Source: Ktedonosporobacter rubrisoli
GTDB taxonomy: Bacteria > Chloroflexota > Ktedonobacteria > Ktedonobacterales > Ktedonobacteraceae
DNA: 64,000 nt
Assembly (NCBI RefSeq): GCF_004208415.1
Contig: NZ_CP035758.1
Span: 9,734,001-9,798,000, forward strand
Direction: 5' to 3'
Part shown: positions 34,312 to 42,725 of the stretch, one piece after another
Numbering within the stretch: position 1 is the first letter of the stretch
Layout: the number at the start of each line of letters is the position of its first letter
The notes under the pieces: generated by a model
Database searches by the model: none
The model's input: only the letters and a program-made list of their open reading frames with translations
Told to the model about the DNA's origin: nothing
Program-made: the position numbers and the translations under genes

Positions 34312-36804
34312 TCAGGCGTTGGCTTTGTAGTGCAGTACCGCAGTAGGTGCTATATAGACGCGATCGCCTTCGGAAAGTACATGCCGCTCAACGCGCGATC
34401 CCTGATAGACAAGTCCATTCACGCTATCAGCATCTTCAATGACCCAGGTCCCATTTTCCTGGAGGATCTTGGCGTGGAGGCGAGAGACGCGCTGGTTGGG
34501 GATCTGAACATCGTTGCCTGCCAGGCGCCCAACGGTCAGGATAGGCTTATTTAGTGGACGTTCGCCGATGACCTTGCCATCCAACTCTATCATGACACGG
34601 GCATTGTGTGGCGGAACTGCTGGCTGTTGCATATATTGGCCCTGCTGCTTCCCATTTTGTTGAAAAGGGCCGCTGCCTTGTGATTGTATAAAGGCCTGCT
34701 GCGCTGACCTGCCGGGAATGGCCGAGCGATAATCAGGTGTGGCCGGGATCGCTGGCGGTAGGGGTACCTGGCGCTGACTGGGCATCACAACCGGCGGAAC
34801 TGTCACGTAGGCGGAGCGAATAATGGACTTCTCGCCAATCTTCTCGATATTGTAGCGGTTCTGCTCCTCAAGCAGGCTGGCAAAAACTCCTCCGCTGCGC
34901 TTAAGCTCTTTATAGCTTCCTTGTTCGACGATGCGGCCATCCTTGAGCACGATAATCTCATCTACATTGCCAAGTGTACTGAGGCGGTGAGAAATCATGA
35001 GTACGGTGCGTCCTACGACGAGCTGGTCAAGCGCATGCATCACTTCGGCCTCGGATTCAACATCAAGGGAAGCTGTGGGCTCATCAAGAATAAGGATGGG
35101 AGCGTCGCGCAGGATAGCACGGGCGATAGCCATACGCTGGCGCTGCCCACCTGATAAGTCTTTACCTTGCTCGCGTACGAGCCGATCATAACCCCCCAGG
35201 ACATTGATAATGACATCGTGAATGTTAGCCTTCCTGGCGGCGTCTATGATCTCTTCCATCGAGGCGCCAGGCCTGCCAACCTCGATATTCTCTTTAATTG
35301 TTCCTTCGAATAGCACCGAGTCCTGGAGCACCATACTGACGTTTTCGCGCAGGACGCGCAAGGGGTAGGCGCGGTTATCTACGCCGTCGACGCGTACCGA
35401 GCCCTGCTGGATTTCGTAGAAACGGGGGATCAGCTTGACTAGCGTAGTTTTGCCGCCGCCTGAGAGCCCCACCAGCGCTACCTTGCGCCCGGCCGGGATG
35501 TGGAGATTGATCCCTTTGAGGATCAGCCTGTCTTGCGTATAGCCAAAGTAGACGTTATCAAAGGTGATCTCACCGCGCAACTTTTGTGGACCTGTGTATG
35601 GCACGGTGCTATCTATTACCTCAGGTGCCTGATCGAGGACTTCCTGAATGCGTTCAGCACCCGAGGCGGCACTGCTGGCCAGATTGGTCAGCTTGGAGAG
35701 GTCGCGCATCGGTTGGTAGAGCATCTTCAGGTAGCTGAGGAAAAGGATCAAGGTGCCAATATCTACGCCGCTAGCTGTATCAATGGTGAATATTCCAAGG
35801 ACATTAAAGGTGTTGCCAGCCGCTACATAGCCACCAACCCCAACGACGATAGCAGTACCGATTGCTACCAGGATCGATACAATGGGGGTAAATTGTGCCT
35901 GGAGACCGCCTGCAAGCAAGCCAGCCTTGCGATTCTTATCAACATAGCTGCCAAAGCGTATGCCTTCTCGCTCTTCTCGCGTGAAGACCTTGATTACGGT
36001 CAGGGCATTGATGTCTTCTGTCGCTACATCTGCTACCTGGCCAGCAGCCTTGGAGGCCTTTTTCGAAGCTGCTTTGATGTTTTTTGTGTATGAGAGGACG
36101 ATCATAAAGAGAGCAGGCGCAATGACGAGAGAAAGCACGGTATATGAGGCGCTGGTAATATACATGATAAAGGCTACGCCAATGAGCGTTAATATACCCC
36201 CGAGCAGATCGACAAGGCCATCGGTGATGAGTTTCTCAATATCTGCTATATTGCCGGTGACACGCTGGACCAGATCACCCTTTTTCTGCTTGCCATGCCA
36301 ATCTAGAGAGAGGCGTTGCAGATGTTCAAAGAGTTGGTTGCGCAATCTGGCGCTTAAATTCTGCGCTATATAAGAGGCAAGAAAAAGATCGACGTAGGCA
36401 AGAAGCGCACTGGTTATGCTAAAAAATAGCAACATAAGGACCGAGAAGACAATTACCCCGATCACGCTATGATGAGTACTGGCCGCGCGCGAAACCGAGC
36501 CCATGATGCTTGATTTGTTGGAAACCGGACACGGTAAAGTGGGAGGGGTCTTGGCTTGTGTGCTGCCTGGCGAAGGTTGTAGGGATGAATCCAGGGCCGG
36601 TGTGTCGAAAATGCTAAGTATAGGGTCTAGAAATGGATACTGACAGGCCGGATCGACTGCACTGTTGCTTATCTTGCTGGTGATGAACTTGAGAGGCATA
36701 ACTGCCAGCAAGTCAGAGCCGGTCTGGCTGATGGTGACTATAATGGCCAGGACTACCAGAAAACGGTAGCCTTTGAGATTCTGATAGAGAAAGCGAAATA
36801 ACAT
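34312..36804 (-). CDS. ABC exporter with C-terminal FHA domain (cassette 2)
   Basis: An 830-residue paralogue of the gene at 10474 with the same order: exporter membrane domain, NBD (Walker A GLSGGGKTT, signature LSGGQRQR, Walker B ILILDEPT), a Gln/Pro-rich linker, and a C-terminal FHA domain (VGRLAGNDVQI, RVSRLHAKI, DADSVNGLVY). The proline-rich extracytoplasmic loop between helices 1 and 2 is present with Cys54 and Cys92, the same 37-residue spacing as in cassette 1. ATG at 36802-36804 has AGGAGGG at 5 nt and overlaps the APH-like stop (TGATG), so the two are coupled. The FHA domain implies control by a Thr-phosphorylated partner, perhaps one of the window's kinases (inference). Confidence 0.95.
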   Translation of the reverse strand: MLFRFLYQNLKGYRFLVVLAIIVTISQTGSDLLAVMPLKFITSKISNSAVDPACQYPFLDPILSIFDTPALDSSLQPSPGSTQAKTPPTLPCPVSNKSSIMGSVSRAASTHHSVIGVIVFSVLMLLFFSITSALLAYVDLFLASYIAQNLSARLRNQLFEHLQRLSLDWHGKQKKGDLVQRVTGNIADIEKLITDGLVDLLGGILTLIGVAFIMYITSASYTVLSLVIAPALFMIVLSYTKNIKAASKKASKAAGQVADVATEDINALTVIKVFTREEREGIRFGSYVDKNRKAGLLAGGLQAQFTPIVSILVAIGTAIVVGVGGYVAAGNTFNVLGIFTIDTASGVDIGTLILFLSYLKMLYQPMRDLSKLTNLASSAASGAERIQEVLDQAPEVIDSTVPYTGPQKLRGEITFDNVYFGYTQDRLILKGINLHIPAGRKVALVGLSGGGKTTLVKLIPRFYEIQQGSVRVDGVDNRAYPLRVLRENVSMVLQDSVLFEGTIKENIEVGRPGASMEEIIDAARKANIHDVIINVLGGYDRLVREQGKDLSGGQRQRMAIARAILRDAPILILDEPTASLDVESEAEVMHALDQLVVGRTVLMISHRLSTLGNVDEIIVLKDGRIVEQGSYKELKRSGGVFASLLEEQNRYNIEKIGEKSIIRSAYVTVPPVVMPSQRQVPLPPAIPATPDYRSAIPGRSAQQAFIQSQGSGPFQQNGKQQGQYMQQPAVPPHNARVMIELDGKVIGERPLNKPILTVGRLAGNDVQIPNQRVSRLHAKILQENGTWVIEDADSVNGLVYQGSRVERHVLSEGDRVYIAPTAVLHYKANA

Positions 36805-38318
36805 CAAACCCTCCTCGACTGTTGGGCCAGGCAAGTGGCAATTTCAGCGAGCATTGTAGATAACTCCTGGGGGCGTGGACTGTTAAGGCGATTTACGCGC
36901 CGCGTGGCAATTTTAAAGAGGAGTGCAGCCTCGTAAAGCTGTGAACGATCCACAATTGCCCCGATTGTTGTTGGGTCTACTCCATGTACTGACATTGCCT
37001 GCTGGTAAGCTGAGCGAAAGACTGCTGCCGCCCCTTCAAACCATTGTCGCATCCCTGGGCGCTTATACCATAGGCCGCTAGGGCGTAGGTAGGCCAGGAA
37101 GTAACCAACGTCGAGGGCTGGGTCTGCAAGGCAAAAACCGTCAAAATCTACGATAAAGACGTGCTGGCTATGGAACAGTAGCTGGCTTGGTTTGAAGCCT
37201 CCATGTGCTGGGCGATAGGCTTCGGGCTGCAACTGCTCTAAACATGAGGAGAGTTGTTGGACGAGTTGCTCTATACGCTCTGCCTGCTCAGGGTTTTTGG
37301 CCATAATCAACCTGGCTCTTTCTTGTGCGCGTTTGGCTTCCTTGGCGACTGTACGCAGGAGGGTGGGATTGAGCTGCAGGGTGCTTGTGTGTAGTTGGGC
37401 CAGGGCCTTGGCGGTCAGACGTAATTCTGCTTCAGGGATGATAATCTGCTTGATTACTCCTCCGCGATCCTGCAGTATATGGGGTTGGAGAGCCCTCAAG
37501 CCGGTACGTAGAGTTTTCCATATATCGTCAGGCCCATTTGTGGATGGAGGCTCAATAGCCTCGTTAAGCGTGAGCCCCAGATCAGCCAGGAGGCCCAGAG
37601 GTCGCGGTAGCCAGGGAACGCTTTCCCTGCCCGCCTGCTCTGCATAAAGTTGCTGTTGCCATGTTTGTGTACTGTGAGCCTGAGCAGGATTGGCATAAAC
37701 TTTGCCAAACAAGGTGAGCGTGCGCCTGGTTGGTTCGCTGGTAGCTGTTGTGCGTTCTAGCTGAAGGTGGTAACGCAGGACACAGCGGCTGGCCGGCTTA
37801 TAGCGCACTGGAGAGGCGCTGGCTGAGATGAGCCGCCAGGCTGGATCTTCAAGTTGAACGCGGGCCGCCGATTGCAGGGCGGCGAACAGGGGGCCATTGC
37901 GTGCGGTATCGCAGCTTGCTGCCAGCGCTGGCAAGTTGCTGTCAGCCGGAAATGCCTGGGCGGAGAGGCCTAGGTCTGGAAGGTGTAGCACACCTGAGGG
38001 CAAAAGATCTAGCCTGGTCTGTCGAGCCTGAGAGGTGCTAAAGCGAATATGTACACCGTCAAGGGCTGCCTCATCAAGGGTGAGACTGACTGAGCGATTG
38101 GGATCGTTGGTTCGGTGTTTACGCGCGGTTTGTAAGGAATCGACTGAATAAATGATGGCCAGACCACGATCCTGCTTGCGCCGCAGATAGCGTATAAACA
38201 ACCCTACTGGCCCCTGTTCGTCGGACAAGAGAGGGCGTTGAGCCCTGGCGAAGAGCTGCATAAGGGTGGCTGGAAGATCTGTAATTGAGAGATTTGTCTC
38301 CGTAGAGAGGTTATCCAC
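36804..38318 (-). CDS. APH/choline-kinase-fold protein, altered catalytic loop
   Basis: A 504-residue protein. The N-terminal half (about 1-200) is of unknown fold. The C-terminal half resembles aminoglycoside phosphotransferase-type kinases, with AHGGFKPSQLLF as the catalytic-loop equivalent near residues 385-396 and IVDFDGFCLADPALDVGYFL as the metal-binding Asp loop. The expected HGD catalytic Asp is Gly here (HGG), so phosphotransfer may be lost or may use another base (inference). It lies between two ATP-grasp genes and an FHA-ABC exporter with gaps of only a few nt, so it belongs to the same pathway. It could bind or modify the exported product or its precursor. Confidence 0.75.
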   Translation of the reverse strand: MDNLSTETNLSITDLPATLMQLFARAQRPLLSDEQGPVGLFIRYLRRKQDRGLAIIYSVDSLQTARKHRTNDPNRSVSLTLDEAALDGVHIRFSTSQARQTRLDLLPSGVLHLPDLGLSAQAFPADSNLPALAASCDTARNGPLFAALQSAARVQLEDPAWRLISASASPVRYKPASRCVLRYHLQLERTTATSEPTRRTLTLFGKVYANPAQAHSTQTWQQQLYAEQAGRESVPWLPRPLGLLADLGLTLNEAIEPPSTNGPDDIWKTLRTGLRALQPHILQDRGGVIKQIIIPEAELRLTAKALAQLHTSTLQLNPTLLRTVAKEAKRAQERARLIMAKNPEQAERIEQLVQQLSSCLEQLQPEAYRPAHGGFKPSQLLFHSQHVFIVDFDGFCLADPALDVGYFLAYLRPSGLWYKRPGMRQWFEGAAAVFRSAYQQAMSVHGVDPTTIGAIVDRSQLYEAALLFKIATRRVNRLNSPRPQELSTMLAEIATCLAQQSRRV

Positions 38319-38326
38319 GCTCTGAC

Positions 38327-39169
38327 CTACCTTTCCTGGCCCAGGCGTTCTATCAGGGCCACCAGAGCCTCATCAGCTCCTGGCACTCCACGAAAGCCAG
38401 GGAATGCGTTGACATCAACAATCATCGGGCCTTGCTCTGTCAGAAGAAGATCGACGCCATAGAGGCGCAGATTGAAAGCCTTACCGATGGCTAGCGTGAT
38501 GCGTGCCCACTCCTCAGGTAACTCATCCCTGCTCAGAGAAATATCTTCCTTTGATGCGCCTGGCTCAAGAGGGGTACGGCGACGAGCTGCAAAAATTTGC
38601 TTATCGATAACCCATAGTTTAATATCCCAACCATCTCCCGGCACGAAGCTCTGGAGGATGATAGGCTCCTGACCCCAGCGCGGGGCGAGTGCCTGTAGCT
38701 CTTCGCGAGAATGTATCTTATCGACAAGATCACCACGGTGGCTATAGCAGCTTTTAATGATCAGGGGAAAGGCAAGACGCGAAAGTTGCTGCTGGTCCTG
38801 GAGCAGATAGTTTAAGCTAGTAAAGGCCTGGGTAGCTGGCCAGGGGAGCCGGGCGGTATTCATCTGTTGGGTCATGAGCATACGGTCCTGGCAAGCCACT
38901 GAGGAGGACCAGCTATTTACTATGCTTGCTCCCTGCTGTTCTAGATAGTGCGCTACTTCTAGAGCCTGGGGCGCGTGCGATTTGAGTAAATAGAGATCGG
39001 CCTGAGCATGTCTTTGTTCTTGGGCAATGGCTTGCTCGCCTGTAAGGGTACGTACATCCAGGAGACGCACGCTATGCCTGGCGCTAAGCTTTTGAAGCGC
39101 TACTGCAATGACCGGGTGACGAGGAGTTTCTGGATTGTCCATAATGAGACAGATGTTCATAGTGTTCAA
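38327..39169 (-). CDS. RimK-like ATP-grasp ligase (cassette 2, second)
   Basis: A 280-residue ATP-grasp enzyme, more divergent than the cassette-leading one. It opens with MNTMNICLIMDNPETP. The lid region FPLIIKSCYSHRGDLV replaces the usual Gly-Ser-rich loop. The metal-binding end is MIVDVNAFPGFRGVPGA with Asp and Asn retained. It lies 8 nt after the first ATP-grasp stop and 8 nt before the APH-like start. Two ATP-grasp enzymes in a row suggest two successive amide- or thioester-type couplings, or heteromeric function (inference). Confidence 0.85.
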   Translation of the reverse strand: MNTMNICLIMDNPETPRHPVIAVALQKLSARHSVRLLDVRTLTGEQAIAQEQRHAQADLYLLKSHAPQALEVAHYLEQQGASIVNSWSSSVACQDRMLMTQQMNTARLPWPATQAFTSLNYLLQDQQQLSRLAFPLIIKSCYSHRGDLVDKIHSREELQALAPRWGQEPIILQSFVPGDGWDIKLWVIDKQIFAARRRTPLEPGASKEDISLSRDELPEEWARITLAIGKAFNLRLYGVDLLLTEQGPMIVDVNAFPGFRGVPGADEALVALIERLGQER

Positions 39170-39177
39170 ATTCTCCC

Positions 39178-40110
39178 CTAAGGATGTGATCCGGTGATCT
39201 CTAAGAGAGGCGGCAAGATTTCCTGGCTTGGGTTAAGTGGATGCTGCCTTTGTGCATTATGGCGGCGCTGCATGTTACGCTTAATACGCGCATTGCGTCT
39301 CATCTCAGCACGTTTGGCAGCATGAAGGATATATTCTGCTACATTGATTACCGCTTTGGGCACCCGTCCAAAGCTAGGAAAATCATTGATATCCAGTAAA
39401 GCCAGCCCTTCAGGCGTCTCGACGACATCGATGCCGTATATATCAAGGCCAAAAAGTTTACCGACATCTAAAGCTAATTTACGCAATTCTTTGCTAAGCG
39501 GAATAAATTCTTCTTCGACATCTGCGTGCAGTGGCGACTTCTTAGCAATAGCCGCATATGCCTCTCTACCTGTTACATAAATTTTAATGTCAAAACCTGT
39601 ATTTTCTGCATAGCGTTGGGCAAGAAAAAAACTCTCGTTAGCCTCTGCAATATCCAGCGCTGTCAGGTCGGCAGGGCTGTGGAGCAAATAAATGCCGCGG
39701 CAAGAGCTTCCATTGCTCGGTTTAACAACGAGTGGGTACTCCTCGGGCGCGATCTGAGCCAGGAGGCGGGGATGGGCCACAAAGTACGTTGGCGGCATTG
39801 GCAAGCCATGTGCATGGGCAAAGGCTGCGGCAACTGCCTTGTCTCGTACAAGGCGGATTGCGCGCGAATTGTTAATTGTAGGAATCCCTACAGCTTCTGC
39901 GGCTTCCAGGATGCTAAGCCCGGGACCATCAGCGACTGTCTTCAAAACATACGCGTCGTAGCCCTGCTCTAGCATTGTGGATAGGCAGGTAACTGTTTCC
40001 TGTGGCTCTAATAGGTCTACCGTGTGACCCCAGCGCATAAGTTGGTCAGCCACAACCATTGGCATGGGGTCATGTCGATATTCCTCTTCGATAATAAAGC
40101 AGAAGCGCAT
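39178..40110 (-). CDS. RimK-like ATP-grasp ligase (cassette 2, first)
   Basis: A 310-residue close paralogue of the ATP-grasp gene at 12946. It shares the opening MRFCFIIEEEYRHDPMPMVVADQL, the motif GPGLSILEAAEAVGIPTINNSRAI, nucleotide-binding VVKPSNGSSCRGI and the metal site LLDINDFPSFGRVP. The C-terminal tail of about 45 residues is Arg/His-rich, unlike the Ser-rich tail of the cassette 1 enzyme. It heads a four-gene operon (ATP-grasp, ATP-grasp, APH-like, FHA-ABC). The start has AAGGAG at correct spacing. Confidence 0.88.
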   Translation of the reverse strand: MRFCFIIEEEYRHDPMPMVVADQLMRWGHTVDLLEPQETVTCLSTMLEQGYDAYVLKTVADGPGLSILEAAEAVGIPTINNSRAIRLVRDKAVAAAFAHAHGLPMPPTYFVAHPRLLAQIAPEEYPLVVKPSNGSSCRGIYLLHSPADLTALDIAEANESFFLAQRYAENTGFDIKIYVTGREAYAAIAKKSPLHADVEEEFIPLSKELRKLALDVGKLFGLDIYGIDVVETPEGLALLDINDFPSFGRVPKAVINVAEYILHAAKRAEMRRNARIKRNMQRRHNAQRQHPLNPSQEILPPLLEITGSHP

Positions 40111-40131
40111 CTGAGCTTCTCCTTTGTTTGC

Positions 40132-40137
40132 ATTATA
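40132..40137 (-). promoter_or_regulatory. -10 element ahead of cassette 2
   Basis: A perfect TATAAT (minus strand) 22 nt upstream of the first ATP-grasp start. A -35 match is weak. The remaining 40140-40385 shows no gene. Confidence 0.4.
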
Positions 40138-40385
40138 GTATTGGGGAAGTCTAACTGATTTTCCGCATTTCAGTGTAGCAGAACAGGCATATAAAAACTA
40201 TTTACCTGTTCACAGCCGAGTTGTGTACTAGCTATCTCTTAGCTTCAGAGAATTGTGCATAAAAAGCACTATAGCATATTTTTAGCATACAGAAAAGAGG
40301 CTCTGAAATGCTTTTTCATAAGCCGGTTTTTAATGCCTAATCCTGGTAACGTCCATAACTCACATTTTTCGCATAGGCATATTCC

Positions 40386-42344
40386 TTAATTTGGTGGAGA
40401 TATGCGGAACAGGCGGGCCAACCAATTAGGCCGCTGGGAAGATGGTTGTAGCGATCCCAAAGGAAGCGCTTCTTTTCCGGGTCTGGCAGACAAAGTGCTA
40501 TTGTTATTGTTGTTGAGGATAGGCTGAGCTTCACTGGCTAATGAGGCTGTAACCCGATGATTCTCGCTATCCTCAGCGAGAGGAAGCCAGGGATCACCAC
40601 GCCCATCGCCTATTTTCTCCTCGTTACGAATAGGCTCGTGAGGATTGGGCAGGTCCGCGGGAGAAAGATTGCCGGAGAGAATGGGCTCTTGCTGTGTGAT
40701 CTGGTCGCGTCGCATAGGCTGAGTCTCTTGCTTCTCCAGGGCCAGGCGCGTATCAACTTCTACCAGGAGGCGTTCAATTTCGGGACGCAATACTCGGTTG
40801 CGATCCGGTATGCTGCTCCACTGGGCAAGCGCGGCCGGATAATACCCTGCTCGGTAACAATAAAGGCCCAGCATAGCACGCGCATCAAAGATAGAAATAC
40901 GCTGCCAGAGGGCCTCCTCCTCTGCCGGAGTTTCTATCACACCATCGCTAGCTTCAATAACCTCGACAAGATGATAGAGCTTAAGGCCCATGATTTTATA
41001 GGGGAAGCCATAGAAGAGCGCGAGCCTGCTGCGGCGCGTGTTTTCTATGGGATGCTTCCCAACAAAGTAGCATTTGGACCATGAGCCACTAGACCAGATG
41101 ATGACAAAAAGGATCAGCACCAGGATGCGTCCCAGGTAGCGCTGCCAGGGGTAAGCTACGATACTGACTACTACGCCAAGGATGGCAAAGCAGGCGCCCA
41201 AGGCCCAGGCTGCATACACGAGACGGCGGCGATCCCAGCCGAGCAGGTCAAAGTGACAATGCAGAGGAGTAGCCAGAAATGGGAGCGGAAATTCTGTATG
41301 AGGCACAAATTCGCGGCTGTTAGCAAAGCGCAAATGCTGAAGGTTCTTACGGAAGAAGGGGGTCAGAACACGGGATTGAAGCAGTGCTGAGGCTCCTTCT
41401 AATACAAATGCTCCGCCAATCATAAGCAAGAGTAGCTCGTTGCGCGAGAAGATGGCTGTCATGGCCAGCATGCCGCCAAGACCCAATGCACCACTGTCCC
41501 CCATAATAATTTTTGCCCGTCTTTTGGCGGTACTTCTGCGAGCTGCCCAGGAAGATGGCCAGTTCCAGGGAAGATAGCCAAGTATGCCGCCAGCACATGT
41601 TAAGGCGAGTACTTCCAGGACGATTCCGTTGGGATGCTGCGGATCAAGAATACCGGTCACGACAATACCCAGGGCTAGCGCAGCGCTGAAAACCAGGCCG
41701 CCGGCCAGGCCATCAAGCCCATCGCTAAAATCAACTGAGAGAGTAGTAACGCTTCCAATAAAGCCGGTCATCAGCATGAGAAAAATGAGCCAGCCAAAAT
41801 AGGCAATCTGCCCATAAACGACGGGGCAGACAGGTTGTGCAGTGTGATTAGAACAGAGTAAAGCATTGAGAATAGGAAAATCTTTATAGGGGCTATAGGA
41901 TTCCTGTCCGCTGCCAGGAAGCAGGAAGAAATAGAGGACGGCGGCAGCTACCGAAACCAGGACCACACCAGACATTTTTGCGCGCTCTGAGATACCTTCA
42001 TTGCTGTAAACCTTGCGCCAGTCATCGATAAAGCCAACAATTGTGTAGCCTAGCGCTGCCCCAAGACTTATGAGCAAGAGTGTCCATTGTTCGCGTTGAA
42101 AATTGAAAAAATATCCAGCTGCGATACCAGTGCCGGCGATAGCTAGCATAAAGGCTGGTCCGCCTACCAGGGGCAGCTCTATAGATTTGATCTCGCGTCT
42201 TCCGACTTGCAAGTCAGAGCGATGTACGCCGGGTTTATGCTCACCACTGCGGAACTTGGGAAATAATATCCTGGCCACCGCACACAAAACAAGGCTAATA
42301 ATCGCACAAACAAAAAGAATTGATATTAACCAGATTAGATTCAT
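40386..42344 (-). CDS. mraY: MraY-like glycosyl-1-phosphate transferase with long C-terminal tail
   Basis: A 652-residue membrane protein. The first 400 residues have about ten transmembrane helices and the polyprenyl-phosphate GlcNAc/MurNAc-1-P transferase motifs: FIDDWRKVY, DFSDGLDGLAGG and IMGDSGALGLGG, each with its Asp residues. Next to murE this fits MraY, which makes lipid I from UDP-MurNAc-pentapeptide, but WecA-type activity is possible. Normal MraY is about 320-360 residues. Here an extra membrane region and a soluble tail of about 190 residues follow, with a TPR-like helical part (GLYCYRAGYYPAALAQW) and a polar Asn-run low-complexity end. ATG 42344 has GGGAG upstream, and the longer open frame is rejected. 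Confidence 0.82.
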   Translation of the reverse strand: MNLIWLISILFVCAIISLVLCAVARILFPKFRSGEHKPGVHRSDLQVGRREIKSIELPLVGGPAFMLAIAGTGIAAGYFFNFQREQWTLLLISLGAALGYTIVGFIDDWRKVYSNEGISERAKMSGVVLVSVAAAVLYFFLLPGSGQESYSPYKDFPILNALLCSNHTAQPVCPVVYGQIAYFGWLIFLMLMTGFIGSVTTLSVDFSDGLDGLAGGLVFSAALALGIVVTGILDPQHPNGIVLEVLALTCAGGILGYLPWNWPSSWAARRSTAKRRAKIIMGDSGALGLGGMLAMTAIFSRNELLLLMIGGAFVLEGASALLQSRVLTPFFRKNLQHLRFANSREFVPHTEFPLPFLATPLHCHFDLLGWDRRRLVYAAWALGACFAILGVVVSIVAYPWQRYLGRILVLILFVIIWSSGSWSKCYFVGKHPIENTRRSRLALFYGFPYKIMGLKLYHLVEVIEASDGVIETPAEEEALWQRISIFDARAMLGLYCYRAGYYPAALAQWSSIPDRNRVLRPEIERLLVEVDTRLALEKQETQPMRRDQITQQEPILSGNLSPADLPNPHEPIRNEEKIGDGRGDPWLPLAEDSENHRVTASLASEAQPILNNNNNSTLSARPGKEALPLGSLQPSSQRPNWLARLFRISPPN

Positions 42345-42389
42345 ACATACTCCCAAGCAAATAAAACCTAGTTGTCTGTCAGACGTCGT

Positions 42390-42580
42390 GTGATGAGTAC
42401 GCCGCCTGCGGGCGGCAGGGAGGGGAGAAGCTGGGGCACAGCCCCAGGCCAAGGGCCGCAATCAGCTCGCTCGCGGCGCCCCCTTGACAATCCCGCTTGT
42501 CACGCATCAAGTAAATCTTGACGAGTGCGCCGTCTACGGCGACAGGTGGGGAGAAACTGGGCCACAATTCACGCGATCGC
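42390..42580. repeat. Dispersed GC-rich hairpin element R1 (two tandem degenerate copies)
   Basis: Two degenerate copies begin near 42396 and 42522 and share GAGTnCGCCG, a GGGGAGAA core and CTGGGnCAC. The first contains the hairpins GCCGCC-TGCG-GGCGGC and CTGGGGC-ACA-GCCCCAG. The same order (GGGG/CCCC hairpin, pyrimidine- or purine-rich tract, GCCGCC/GGCGGC hairpin) occurs at 54281 and 60044. It lies between murE and mraY and has no coding potential. Confidence 0.6.
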
Positions 42581-42725
42581 CCCTTGCATCCCCACGCGTT
42601 TCACTCCTCACGCCAACCTTGACAGAACCCTAGACACTCCACTCATTGAGACGTCATGCTAGTATAGATAGTAACTACTTTATGTTTAATAGACGAGAAA
42701 AGGTAAGAAAAATCTTTTCTCATGG

